Assembly (NCBI RefSeq): GCF_035599575.1
Contig: NZ_CP141179.1
Span: 310,001-374,000 of the forward strand
Direction: 5' to 3'
DNA: 64,000 nucleotides
From: Roseovarius sp. Pro17
Lineage (GTDB): Bacteria > Pseudomonadota > Alphaproteobacteria > Rhodobacterales > Rhodobacteraceae
Numbering within the stretch: the stretch's first letter is position 1; every line of letters begins with the position of its first letter. A program made the translations under genes and the position numbers. Under the pieces are notes generated by a model. It saw nothing but the letters and a program-made list of their open reading frames with translations. It searched no databases and was not told the DNA's origin. Below are positions 19,492 to 28,397 of this stretch, in pieces.

Positions 19492-20682
19492 TTATTCAGC
19501 CGGAGTGGTTTGATCGGACGGTTTGGCGCGTTTGCCGCGGACAAGGCGCGAGATCCGCTGCCCGCCCTCGACCAGACCGCCGGGAAGGAAGATGACGACC
19601 AGCATGAAAACGATGCCCAGTGTCAGGTGCCAGCCCTTGCCGACGAAGGGGTAGATCAGCGTTACCAGCAGATCCTCCAGCCCGTCGGGCATCCACGAGA
19701 ACCATTTATGCAGGATGCCGGCGTTGATCTTGGAAATGATGTTTTCCATGTATTTGATCAGACCAGCGCCCAGAACCGGGCCGATCAGCGTACCGGCACC
19801 GCCGAGGATGGTCATCAGGACGACCTCGCCGCTGGCGGTCCAGAACATCCGCTCGGGGCCGACCTGCGTGTCCATTGCCACCATCAGGCCACCGGCAAGA
19901 CCGGCATACATGCCCGAAATGACGAAGGCGGCCAGCGCATAGGGGCGCGCATTTAGGCCGGTATAAGTCATGCGGGTATTGTTGCTTTTGATTGCGCGCA
20001 GCATCATGCCAAACGGCGAGCGAAAGATGCGGATCGACAGGTAGAATGCCAGGATCAGCGTTACGGCAGCGATGTAATACCCTGCGTTGAAGGTGAATTG
20101 CCACCCGCCGAAAAACAGATCCAAGCTGGCCGTCATGTCGAGGCCAAAGAGGTTTGCATCCGCGCGTTCGCCCTGCGCCAGTGCGCCGTCGAGGATGCGT
20201 GCATCGCTCAGCTTCAGTTGCAGGCCCGTCTCGCCGCCGGTGATGGGGGTCAGCACCGAATAGGCCAGTGCGTAGGACATCTGTGCGAAGGCCAGCGTGA
20301 GGATGGCAAAGTAGATGCCAGAGCGGCGCAGCGAGATAAAGCCAACCACCAGCGCGAAAAGCCCCGCAACGACGATCGACATGATGATGCCGGGGATGAT
20401 GTTGGTCGTCAGCAGCTTCATCATCCAGATCGCGGCGTAGCTGCCCACCCCCAGAAACGCGGCATGACCAAAGCTAAGATAGCCAGTCAGGCCAAAGAGG
20501 ATATTAAACCCGATGGCAAAGATGCCAAAGATGACAAAGCGTTGCATCAGGTCGGGATAGCCAGCGTTGAATTGTGCCATGCCGGAGTTTACCGGAAACG
20601 GGTTAAGGATGAAGGGTGCCAGCAGTGCCAGCACCGTGACCAGCCCCAGCATAAGGGCGTCTTTGCGTGTCAGTCCTAGCAT
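19492..20682 (-). CDS. Branched-chain amino acid-type ABC transporter permease (LivM-like)
   Basis: A 396-residue inner-membrane permease with about ten hydrophobic segments. The family stretch [18 protein letters not shown] is near residues 66-83, and a [14 protein letters not shown] block lies in the C-terminal half. A cytoplasmic loop with [17 protein letters not shown] is the LivM coupling region. It is preceded by the LivH-like gene at three bases and followed by LivG at 12 bases, so expression is coupled. Confidence 0.93.
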   Translation of the reverse strand: MLGLTRKDALMLGLVTVLALLAPFILNPFPVNSGMAQFNAGYPDLMQRFVIFGIFAIGFNILFGLTGYLSFGHAAFLGVGSYAAIWMMKLLTTNIIPGIIMSIVVAGLFALVVGFISLRRSGIYFAILTLAFAQMSYALAYSVLTPITGGETGLQLKLSDARILDGALAQGERADANLFGLDMTASLDLFFGGWQFTFNAGYYIAAVTLILAFYLSIRIFRSPFGMMLRAIKSNNTRMTYTGLNARPYALAAFVISGMYAGLAGGLMVAMDTQVGPERMFWTASGEVVLMTILGGAGTLIGPVLGAGLIKYMENIISKINAGILHKWFSWMPDGLEDLLVTLIYPFVGKGWHLTLGIVFMLVVIFLPGGLVEGGQRISRLVRGKRAKPSDQTTPAE

Positions 20683-20685
20683 TGT

Positions 20686-21717
20686 TTAATCCTCCATCAC
20701 GCCTTTGCGGCCCATCAGGCCACGTGGACGGGTCAGCAAAATGATGATCGCGACCAGGTAGATGACGATCTGGTTAATTCCCGGCAGCACTTCGAGCACC
20801 TCGGACATCGAGGCAAAACTTTCGAGGATGCCCAAAAGGAACCCCGCCAGCACCGCACCCGGCAGGCTGCCCATGCCGCCGACGACGACGACGACAAAGC
20901 TAAGCACGAGAAAATCCATGCCCATGTGATAGTTGGGACTGTTGATAGGCGCATACATCACGCCAGCAAGGCCCGCGACGGCGGCGGCAATGCCGAACAT
21001 GATGGTGAACCGCTTGTCGATATTGATGCCCAGCAGGCCCACAGTCTCGCGGTCAGCCATGCCTGCGCGCACGACCATCCCGAAGGTGGTGAACCGCAGG
21101 AAGGCAAAGACAGCACCGATGATGACCAGCGAAAAGGCAAAGTAGACGAGGCGCCAGTAGGGGTAGATGATCGAATTGGCGTCCATCCCCAAAAACGCGC
21201 CGAAATCAAACGAGCCGCGGAATACGCTGGGTGCGGGCGTCGGGATCGGGTTGGCGCCGTAGTAGAATTTGATGACTTCCTGAAGCACAATGGCAAGGCC
21301 GAACGTCACCAGGATCTGGTCGGCATGGGGGCGCTTGTAGAAATGCTTGATCAGGCCGCGTTCCATGATGACGCCGATGGCGATCATGACGGGAATTGCG
21401 AATAGAATCGACAGCGGCACGGCCCAGTCGATCATGAAATCCCCGGCACTTTGGCCGACGATACTATGGATATAGGGCACGTCCACCTTCATCGGATTGC
21501 CGAGGAAGTCGGTGCGCGTTTCGTCAATTACTACGTGGCTGAATGTCAGGATGCGGCTGAGCGTGACGGCGCAAAAGGCACCGATCATGAACAAAGCGCC
21601 GTGGGCAAAATTGACCACCCCCAGCGTGCCAAAGATCAATGTCAGACCGAGGGCGATCAGCGCGTAGGCCGACCCCTTGTCCAGTCCATTGAGGATTTGC
21701 AGGATTATCGCATCCAT
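20686..21717 (-). CDS. Branched-chain amino acid-type ABC transporter permease (LivH-like)
   Basis: A 343-residue inner-membrane permease. The N-terminus (LNGLDKGSAYALIALGLTLIFGTLGVVNFAHGALFM) is the classic LivH opening, quoted here by its key residues G-L-T-L-I-F-G and N-F-A-H-G. A periplasmic insertion of about 40 residues (around 60-100) is larger than in LivH. The C-terminal half carries VVVVGGMGSLPGAVLAG. It follows the binding-protein gene by about 115 bases and pairs with LivM. Confidence 0.92.
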   Translation of the reverse strand: MDAIILQILNGLDKGSAYALIALGLTLIFGTLGVVNFAHGALFMIGAFCAVTLSRILTFSHVVIDETRTDFLGNPMKVDVPYIHSIVGQSAGDFMIDWAVPLSILFAIPVMIAIGVIMERGLIKHFYKRPHADQILVTFGLAIVLQEVIKFYYGANPIPTPAPSVFRGSFDFGAFLGMDANSIIYPYWRLVYFAFSLVIIGAVFAFLRFTTFGMVVRAGMADRETVGLLGINIDKRFTIMFGIAAAVAGLAGVMYAPINSPNYHMGMDFLVLSFVVVVVGGMGSLPGAVLAGFLLGILESFASMSEVLEVLPGINQIVIYLVAIIILLTRPRGLMGRKGVMED

Positions 21718-21832
21718 TGTCTGCCTCGCATGTCAGAAAAGTGCCCGGCGAAAATGGCCGGTCTGGCCCTGATGGGGGGCCCTCGCGTGCTTGAAAACGG
21801 CCGCCCCGGCATGGGGGCGGCCCTCAATTCGC

Positions 21833-23206
21833 TTATGCGCCGTCGTTGCAATCGCCCAGCGTTGCCGCAGCACCACCGAATTCGGGGGCGTCGGGGGCGT
21901 AGGTCACTTGCTCGGCGGGCGTCACTTCGACGATTTCGACCAGGTCGAACTCGTTCTCGGGGTTCTCCTTGCCGCGCACCACGACCACGTCCTTGAAGCA
22001 CTGGTGATCTTCGCCGCGGTAGAGGGTCGGGCCATTGCCCAGACCGTCGAACTCGAAGCCTTCGAGCGCTTCGACCACCGCGCAGGGGGCAAAGCTGCCC
22101 GCACGCTCGACCGCATCGGCATAAAGCATGGTCTGCACGTAGCAGGTATGCGCTGCCTGGCTGGGCGGGAAGCCATATTTTTCGCCGAAGGATTTGACGA
22201 AGGCGTCAGAGCCGACATAGCGGGCGCCCTTTTCCTTTTCCAGTTTCCAGTCCCAGTTCTGCGACCCAAAGATACCTGCGACGGCCTTGCCCGCGCCGCG
22301 TGCCATCAGCTCGGAATAGAGCGGCACGACGATTTCGAACTTCTTGTCGTTGACCATCTTGTCGCGCAGGCCGAACTGGACGGCGTTGGTCAGCGAGTTA
22401 ACCATGTTGTTGCCGTAGTGGTTCAGCACCAGCACGTCCGCGTCCGATTGCAGAACGGGCGTGATATAGGCGCTGAAGTCGGTCTGGGTCAGCGGGGTCT
22501 TGACCGCGTTCACGGTCTCCCAGCCCAAGGCCTCGGTCGAGTTGCGCACGGCCTCTTCTGTGGTGTAGCCCCAGTTGTAGTCGGCGGTCAGGTGATAGGC
22601 CTTCCGGTCGGTGCCGTAGGCATTCGCCAGAACGGGCGCAAGCGCCGCGCCGGACATCCAGCTGTTAAAGAAGTGACGGAAACCGTTGGCCTTGCGGTCT
22701 TTGCCGGTCGTGTCATTCGAGTGGGTGAGACCGGCCATGAAGATGATGCCAGCCTCTTGGCACAGGGCCTGAACGGCTACGGCCACGCCCGAGGATGAAC
22801 CGCCGGTGATCACGACCGCGCCGTCTTTTTCGATCATCGACTTGGCCGATGCGCGCGCTGCGTCAGATTTGGTCTGGGTGTCGCCGGTGACGTAATCCAC
22901 CTTCTTGCCCATGATACCATTGCCTTGCAGCGCCTTCGAGCTGAAGGTCTGCATCATGCCGCCATCGCCTTCGCCGTTCAGATGCTCGACCGCCAGCTTG
23001 TATGCGCGCAGTTCGTCCGCGCCCTCATCGGCGTAGGGGCCGGATTGCGGGACGTTAAAGCCTAACGTGACGCTGCTGGCATTGGTGGGGTCGTTGGCAA
23101 ATGCCGAAACGCTCGACGCGGTGAAAATTGTCGGAACGGCCAGGCCGGCACCTGCGACGGCGCTGGTTTTCAGCAGACCGCGGCGGGTAAAATTGGATGT
23201 GGACAT
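21833..23206 (-). CDS. ABC transporter substrate-binding protein, Leu/Ile/Val/amide family, Tat signal
   Basis: A 457-residue periplasmic binding protein. The N-terminus has a twin-arginine-type signal (TRRGLLKTSAVAGAGLAVP), cleavage probably near VSAFA. The mature part is a type 1 periplasmic fold: TLGFNVPQSGPYADEG opens it, and VITGGSSSGVAVAVQALCQEAGI and HLTADYNWGYTTEEA follow. The start at 23206 follows a GGGAGGA ribosome site; the longer open frame upstream lacks a signal. It is the first gene of a six-gene operon ending in acs, and its promoter lies in the operator-rich gap before the divergent regulator. The presence of acs suggests that the ligand or its breakdown product is a short carboxylate. 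Confidence 0.9.
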   Translation of the reverse strand: MSTSNFTRRGLLKTSAVAGAGLAVPTIFTASSVSAFANDPTNASSVTLGFNVPQSGPYADEGADELRAYKLAVEHLNGEGDGGMMQTFSSKALQGNGIMGKKVDYVTGDTQTKSDAARASAKSMIEKDGAVVITGGSSSGVAVAVQALCQEAGIIFMAGLTHSNDTTGKDRKANGFRHFFNSWMSGAALAPVLANAYGTDRKAYHLTADYNWGYTTEEAVRNSTEALGWETVNAVKTPLTQTDFSAYITPVLQSDADVLVLNHYGNNMVNSLTNAVQFGLRDKMVNDKKFEIVVPLYSELMARGAGKAVAGIFGSQNWDWKLEKEKGARYVGSDAFVKSFGEKYGFPPSQAAHTCYVQTMLYADAVERAGSFAPCAVVEALEGFEFDGLGNGPTLYRGEDHQCFKDVVVVRGKENPENEFDLVEIVEVTPAEQVTYAPDAPEFGGAAATLGDCNDGA

Positions 23207-23268
23207 AAAAATCCTCCCTGTTTGACTAATCACGACACACGCCTCCTCCGCGGGTTGCCGGATCGCAC

Positions 23269-23386
23269 TTTGTGCAAATGTACTATGGCACGACGCAAGA
23301 AAACTTCTCAACAACTGCCTTTTGCAAAACAATTATTTTGTAAATTTTTGCACACAGCACCCGAAATTTGTGTAAATATTTGTCAA
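23269..23386. promoter_or_regulatory. Cluster of TTTG-(N)-CAAA boxes in a divergent promoter region
   Basis: The 196-base gap between the transporter operon and the regulator gene is much richer in A+T than its surroundings. It contains TTTGTGCAAA (23269-23278), the perfect palindrome TTTTGCAAAA (23320-23329), TTTTGTAAAT (23336-23345), TTTGTGTAAA (23367-23376) and TTTGTCAA (23379-23386). Boxes of TTTGCAAA type are the known binding sequence of RamB, a DUF2083/ScfR-family regulator of acetate genes in Corynebacterium. The neighbouring gene encodes a regulator of the same general family, so these are the likely operators. Confidence 0.7.
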
Positions 23387-23450
23387 GAGGGGAGAAACGG
23401 CATTGATTCAAAAAGAAAATGACGCGGCGGAGAGCACCGGTGTAGGCACC

Positions 23451-24812
23451 ATGACTGGCACCCGCATCCGCGAGCGGCGGCTGGCGCGTGGTCTGGCGCA
23501 GGGCGCGCTGGCGCGGCAGGCGGGAATATCGCCCTCCTATCTCAATTTGATTGAGCACAACCGACGTAGAATCGGGGGCGGCATCCTCTTGCGCCTCGCG
23601 GCCGCGCTGGAGGTCGACGCACAGGCGCTGGCCCATGGCGGCGAGGCGGCGCTGATGGCCGGTCTTCGCGAAGCGGCTGGCGAACGGCCAGAGCGGCCCG
23701 AACCACAGGATGCCCAAGGCCCCGCGCCTGAACTAAGCCGGGTCGATGAGTTTGCAGGCCGGTTTCCCGGCTGGGCGCAGCTGCTGGTCGATACGCTGCG
23801 CCGTGCGCAGGAATCGGCGCGTCACGCCGACGCGCTGACTGATCGGCTGGCGCATGACCCACATCTGGCCGCGTCGTTGCACGAGGTGCTGTCGGTCGTC
23901 ACCGCCATCCGTTCGACCGCGTCGATCCTGACCGACACGGCTGAGCTGGAGCCGGAATGGCAGGCGCGCTTTCACCGAAACCTTGGCGAGGATAGCCAGC
24001 GTCTGGCCGAAGAAGCCAAACGTCTAGTGCGTTATCTGGACGACGGGCCGGGCGCGGGCCGCGATATCCTGTCGCCGCAGGACGAGTTGGACAGGTTTCT
24101 GGGCGCGCATGATTTCCGCTTTGCCGGGCTTGAGGATGGGTTGGGGTCCGATGGCGATATCGACGCGCTTTTGGTTAGGGCCGAGCTGGAGCCCGGCACA
24201 GGCGCGCACACGCTCGCCAAGGCTGCGCTGAGACGCTACCGTGCCGATGCGCTGGCCTTGCCCAAGGCGAACCTGAAGGATGCGTTGGCGCGCAGCGGCG
24301 TCGCGCCGCTGGCGCTGGCGCAGGATCTTGATGTGCCACTGGCGCTGATATTTCGCCGCCTCGCCGCCATGCCAGAGGAGATGGTCGGCCCTGTCGGGCT
24401 GGTCAGCGTCGATGCGTCCGGCGCCATCCTCGGACTAAAGCCGCTGGCAGGATTCACGATCACACGCCTCGCGGGGGACTGCGCGCTCTGGCCGATCTTT
24501 CGCGCAGCGGCGCAGCCGGGCATGGCGCTGCGCCAGCGGCTGATTCAACCTGATCGAGATGCGCGCGCGGTGCTGGCTCTGACGGCTTGCGAAGAGGCCG
24601 CGCCGGGCCGCTTTAACATGCCACCGCTGATGCGCAGCTACATGCTGCTTTTGCCGGACGAGGGCGAGGTTTCGGGCGAGGTGGTGGGCGAGGGCGGCGC
24701 GCCGTTGGAGGTCGGTACGTCCTGCCGGATCTGTCCGCGCGTCGCCTGCGTCGCCCGGTGTGAGCCGTCGATCCTGCCGGAGACGCCCACATACATTGAG
24801 TCAAGTTTTTGA
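23451..24812 (+). CDS. ScfR/RamB-like XRE transcriptional regulator (DUF2083) with a DHp-like middle segment
   Basis: A 453-residue DNA-binding regulator. Residues about 4-60 form an XRE helix-turn-helix (RIRERRLARGLAQGALARQ, ISPSYLNLIEHNRRRIGG). The C-terminal half is DUF2083-like and ends in a Cys cluster (CRICPRVACVARC). A typical IrrE-like peptidase segment is not evident between them. Instead, about 130-200 resemble a histidine kinase dimerisation helix pair (LHEVLSVVTAIRSTASIL, then DSQRLAEEAKRLVRYLD). The ATG at 23451 starts the conserved region. A TTG at 23403 with a strong GAGGGGAG ribosome site is a credible alternative, adding 16 residues. It is divergent from the transporter-acs operon and likely controls it. 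Confidence 0.85.
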   Translation: MTGTRIRERRLARGLAQGALARQAGISPSYLNLIEHNRRRIGGGILLRLAAALEVDAQALAHGGEAALMAGLREAAGERPERPEPQDAQGPAPELSRVDEFAGRFPGWAQLLVDTLRRAQESARHADALTDRLAHDPHLAASLHEVLSVVTAIRSTASILTDTAELEPEWQARFHRNLGEDSQRLAEEAKRLVRYLDDGPGAGRDILSPQDELDRFLGAHDFRFAGLEDGLGSDGDIDALLVRAELEPGTGAHTLAKAALRRYRADALALPKANLKDALARSGVAPLALAQDLDVPLALIFRRLAAMPEEMVGPVGLVSVDASGAILGLKPLAGFTITRLAGDCALWPIFRAAAQPGMALRQRLIQPDRDARAVLALTACEEAAPGRFNMPPLMRSYMLLLPDEGEVSGEVVGEGGAPLEVGTSCRICPRVACVARCEPSILPETPTYIESSF

Positions 24813-24873
24813 CACCGCGCGAACGTTGCCCAATAGTGGCGCGAAACCGCAAATGCAAAAGGGGACGCGCTGA

Positions 24874-25248
24874 ATGGCCAGGCAGGTGCTGTTGATCGAG
24901 GACGAGCCAAACATCATTGAGGCGATCAGCTTTATTCTGTCGCGGGACGGCTGGGATGTGCGCACCCATTCCGGCGGCGAAAATGCGATGGAGATCGTGC
25001 GCGCGCGCCAGCCCGATCTGATCATCCTCGACGTGATGCTGCCGCATCGCTCGGGGTTTGAGCTGCTGACTGATATCCGCGCCGATCCCGACCTGGGGCA
25101 GACGCCCGTTTTGATGCTGACCGCACGTGGCCAGCGCAAGGATCGCGAGATGGCTGAACGCGCGGGCGCGAGCCTTTTTATGACCAAGCCCTTTTCAAAC
25201 GCCGAGATGCTGGAGGCCGTGCGAACCCTCGCGAGCGACGCAGCATGA
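24874..25248 (+). CDS. Stand-alone response regulator receiver protein
   Basis: A 124-residue receiver domain with no output domain. The acidic pocket is in LLIEDEPN, the phospho-acceptor is Asp53 in LIILDVMLPHRSG, the conserved Thr is in MLTARGQ, and the Lys is in MTKPFSN. It starts 61 bases after the XRE regulator and its stop overlaps the next gene (ATGA). The histidine kinase two genes on is the likely phosphodonor. Without a DNA-binding domain it must act through a partner protein. Confidence 0.93.
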   Translation: MARQVLLIEDEPNIIEAISFILSRDGWDVRTHSGGENAMEIVRARQPDLIILDVMLPHRSGFELLTDIRADPDLGQTPVLMLTARGQRKDREMAERAGASLFMTKPFSNAEMLEAVRTLASDAA

Positions 25249-25565
25249 TCGAACGGCAGGGCCCAGTGTCTGCGCCAACCCAAGGCCGCGCCGTGTTCGT
25301 CGCGCGCAGCACCTACAGGCATCGCCGGATGATCGACGCGGCCGCCCTGCTGCCGATCCTCGGCGCGCTCCTTTTTGTGCTGCCGCTCTTGTGGTTGGGA
25401 GCTGGCGGCGCCGCGCCGCGCACGTCGCATGTGATGATCTACATCTTTGCCGTGTGGGCGGTGCTGGTGATTCTGTCGGCGGCCATTACCCGCAATCTGC
25501 GTGCGGTCCCCGAGGCGCGTGACGACGACGACGACGCGGACGGCGAAGACGTGCGGCAGGGCTGA
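25245..25565 (+). CDS. Small membrane protein between receiver and kinase genes
   Basis: A 106-residue protein with two predicted transmembrane helices (about 32-52 and 63-82), a basic N-terminus and an acidic tail (DDDDDADGED). It resembles the small membrane proteins that accompany SLC5-type sensors or symporters, but no named family is recognised. Overlapping start and stop codons tie it to the receiver gene upstream and the kinase gene downstream. It may therefore be a component of the same sensory complex, which is an inference from position. Confidence 0.75.
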   Translation: MIERQGPVSAPTQGRAVFVARSTYRHRRMIDAAALLPILGALLFVLPLLWLGAGGAAPRTSHVMIYIFAVWAVLVILSAAITRNLRAVPEARDDDDDADGEDVRQG

Positions 25566-28231
25566 TGGCCACTCTCAACATCCTCGTCGCGGTCTGCGTG
25601 GCCTATGTGGTGTTCCTGTTCGCAGTCGCCTTCGTCGCCGACCGCGCGGCGCGGCGGGGGCGGGGCGCATGGCTGCGTTCGCCGCTGGTCTATACGCTGT
25701 CGCTGTCGATCTACTGCACCGCGTGGACGTTTTATGGCGCCGTCGGCTTTGCCGCGCGCTCGGGGTTAGAATACGTCACCATCTATCTTGGCCCGAGTCT
25801 GGTGATGATCGGATGGTGGTGGACCCTGCGCAAAATGGTGCGCGTGGGCCGCAGCCAGCGCATCACGTCGATTGCCGATATGATCTCATCCCGCTACGGA
25901 AAATCCAACCTGCTGGCCGTCTGCGTCACCGTTCTGGCCGTAGTCGGCACGACGCCCTATATTGCGCTGCAACTGCAATCGGTGACGCTGTCCTTCGCCG
26001 CGTTTTCGCCAGCAGGGCCGGAGGGGGGGCGGTCGGTTCAGTCCATCGCGATCTATGTCGCGCTGGGCCTGACGCTGTTCACCATCCTCTTTGGCACCCG
26101 CAACCTCGACGCGAACGAGCGACACCATGGCGTCGTTATCGCCATCGCGCTAGAGGCAGTGGTCAAGCTGCTGGCCCTGCTCGCGGTCGGCATCTTTGTC
26201 GTGTGGGGGCTGGAGGGCGGTCTGAGTGAAACGCTGGCGCGCATCGACGCATCGCCCATCACCGCGTTCGACGTGTCGGGCAGCCGCTGGACCGCGCTGA
26301 CACTGTTGTCGGCGGCGGCGTTCCTGTGCCTGCCGCGCATGTTTCAGGTCATGGTGGTCGAGAATGAGGACGAGGGCCATCTGCGCACGGCCGCCTGGGC
26401 CTTTCCGCTCTATCTGATGCTGATCAGCCTTTTCGTGGTGCCTATCGCCGCTGTCGGCCTGCACTTGATGCCAGAGGGGTCGAACCCGGATCTCTATGTG
26501 CTGAACTTGCCCTTGTTCGCGGGGCAGGATGGGCTTGCGATCCTGTCGTTCCTTGGTGGTTTCTCCTCGGCGACGTCGATGGTGATCGTCGCGGCGATTG
26601 CCCTATCGACGATGGTGTCGAACCATATCGTCATGCCGATCTGGCTGCGCATGACCGGGGGCGCGGCAATGATGTCGGGCGACGTGCGGCATGTGGCGCT
26701 GTTGGCACGGCGGCTATCCATCGGGGGGGTAGTCCTGCTGGGATACCTCTACTTTCGCCTTTCCGGCGGGGGCACGGCATTGGCGGCGATCGGCCTCGTT
26801 GCCTTTGCCGGGGTGGCGCAATTCCTTCCGGCGCTGATGGGCGGGCTGATCTGGCGCGGTGCCACGCGCAACGGGGCGCTGGCGGGGCTGAGCATTGGAT
26901 TTGCGCTGTGGCTCTATTGCCTCTTTCTGCCCAGCTTTGGCGCCGGGGTGATCCTGCCGCAGCACGTGTTCGACGCGGGGCTGTTCGGGCTATCCTGGCT
27001 GCGCCCGCAGGCGATGTTCTGGACCGGGGGGATGGACCCGCTGGTACATGCCGTTATGTGGTCGATGGGGCTGAACACCGCCGCCTTCTGCACCGTGTCG
27101 ATCCTCAGCTTTCCGCGCCCGGTCGAGAGGCTGCAGGGCGCGCAGTTCGTCAACGTGTTCGAGCATTCGCAAAGACCTGGAAGCTGGACCGGCGGCCTTG
27201 GTCAGTCCGAAGACCTGTTGATTATGTCTCAGCGCATAATGGGCGCGGCTGAGGCGCAGCAGCTGTTTTCGCGCGCCGCCCGCCGTCAGGGTCTGAGCGG
27301 CTACCTGCCCGAACCGTCGCCGGAGTTTCTTGAATGGCTTGAGCGGCGTTTGTCGGGATCCGTCGGCGCGGCTACGGCGCATGCGATGATCAGCCAGATC
27401 GTTGGGCGCGCCACCGTCTCGGTCGAGGATCTGCTGGCCGTCGCAGATGAGACCGCGCAGATCATGGAGCATTCCAGCCAGCTCGAGGCGAAATCGGCCG
27501 AGCAGGCAAGGACCGCCCGCCAGCTGCGCGAAGTGAACGAAAAGCTGACCCAGCTATCGGTGCAGAAGGACGGCTTTCTCAGTCAGGTCAGCCATGAGCT
27601 ACGCACGCCGATGACGTCGATCCGTGCCTTTTCCGAGATCCTGCGCGATGGTGGGCTGAATGAAGACGAACAGCAGAAATACGCGTCGATCATCCACGCC
27701 GAGTCGCTGCGCCTGACGCGGCTGTTAGACGATCTGCTGGACCTTTCGGTTCTGGAGTCGGGGCAGGTGGTGCTGAACGCACAGACCGGCACACTGGCCG
27801 AAGTGCTGGACCGGGCAGTCGCCGCCACGGCGGGCGATATACCCGGTCGGCTGCGTATTCAGCGTGATCCGGCCAGTGAGGCAGTGCACCTCAGCACAGA
27901 TATGGACCGCTTGGCGCAGGTTTTCATCAATCTGATCGCAAATGCGCGCAAATACTGCGATGCGCCCGCGCCGGTCCTCGACGTCCGCGCCAAAACGGAC
28001 GAGACGGGGCTGGTGATCGATTTTGTCGACAACGGTACTGGCATTCCGATCAAGGACGAGGCGCTGATTTTCGAGAAATTCTCGCGCCTCGGCGAGACGC
28101 GCGCACCGGGTGCCGGGCTGGGCCTCGCCATCTGCCGCGAGATCATGCACCGGCTGGGTGGCACGATCAGCTACCTGCCGGGGCAGGGCGGTGCGGCGTT
28201 CCGCGTGACCCTGCCGCGCGGCGTGGCTTAA
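25565..28231 (+). CDS. Hybrid sensor histidine kinase with Na+/solute symporter-like sensor (CrbS-like)
   Basis: An 888-residue inner-membrane kinase. Residues about 1-500 form an SSS/SLC5 symporter-like domain with some 12-13 helices. About 530-630 is a STAC-like segment (SPEFLEWLERRLSGSVGAATAHAMISQ, shown by W-L-E-R-R-L and G-A-A-T-A), then a coiled coil. HisKA has His677 in VSHELRTPM, and the HATPase domain has FINLIANARKY, DNGTGI and GLGLAICREIM. CrbS-type kinases sense acetate-related signals and control acs in Vibrio and Pseudomonas. The acs gene is in the divergent operon here, so the same job is likely. The ligand is not proven by sequence. Confidence 0.9.
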   Translation: MATLNILVAVCVAYVVFLFAVAFVADRAARRGRGAWLRSPLVYTLSLSIYCTAWTFYGAVGFAARSGLEYVTIYLGPSLVMIGWWWTLRKMVRVGRSQRITSIADMISSRYGKSNLLAVCVTVLAVVGTTPYIALQLQSVTLSFAAFSPAGPEGGRSVQSIAIYVALGLTLFTILFGTRNLDANERHHGVVIAIALEAVVKLLALLAVGIFVVWGLEGGLSETLARIDASPITAFDVSGSRWTALTLLSAAAFLCLPRMFQVMVVENEDEGHLRTAAWAFPLYLMLISLFVVPIAAVGLHLMPEGSNPDLYVLNLPLFAGQDGLAILSFLGGFSSATSMVIVAAIALSTMVSNHIVMPIWLRMTGGAAMMSGDVRHVALLARRLSIGGVVLLGYLYFRLSGGGTALAAIGLVAFAGVAQFLPALMGGLIWRGATRNGALAGLSIGFALWLYCLFLPSFGAGVILPQHVFDAGLFGLSWLRPQAMFWTGGMDPLVHAVMWSMGLNTAAFCTVSILSFPRPVERLQGAQFVNVFEHSQRPGSWTGGLGQSEDLLIMSQRIMGAAEAQQLFSRAARRQGLSGYLPEPSPEFLEWLERRLSGSVGAATAHAMISQIVGRATVSVEDLLAVADETAQIMEHSSQLEAKSAEQARTARQLREVNEKLTQLSVQKDGFLSQVSHELRTPMTSIRAFSEILRDGGLNEDEQQKYASIIHAESLRLTRLLDDLLDLSVLESGQVVLNAQTGTLAEVLDRAVAATAGDIPGRLRIQRDPASEAVHLSTDMDRLAQVFINLIANARKYCDAPAPVLDVRAKTDETGLVIDFVDNGTGIPIKDEALIFEKFSRLGETRAPGAGLGLAICREIMHRLGGTISYLPGQGGAAFRVTLPRGVA

Positions 28232-28293
28232 AGCGTTTCCATATTACGGGCGTGTGCGGCAAATCTGAATTCCAGATTATATGCAAAACGCTT
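28230..28293. repeat. Palindromic AAAGCGTTT repeat after the histidine kinase gene
   Basis: The arms AAGCGTTT (28231-28238) and AAACGCTT (28286-28293) enclose a second palindrome, AATCTG-AATTC-CAGATT (28262-28278). As at queF, the left arm overlaps the upstream TAA stop (28229-28231). There is no T-run, so an intrinsic terminator is unlikely. It belongs to the same dispersed family as the repeats at 15820, 44050 and 51432. Confidence 0.65.
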
Positions 28294-28397
28294 ATAGGAT
28301 TTATCTCGCCTAAGCCGCCTGCGAGAAACCTTTTGGTAACGGAAAAGGCGTTACGGTCGGTCCCATAGTCAATTTGCAAGGGATGGTGGCGCAGCGC

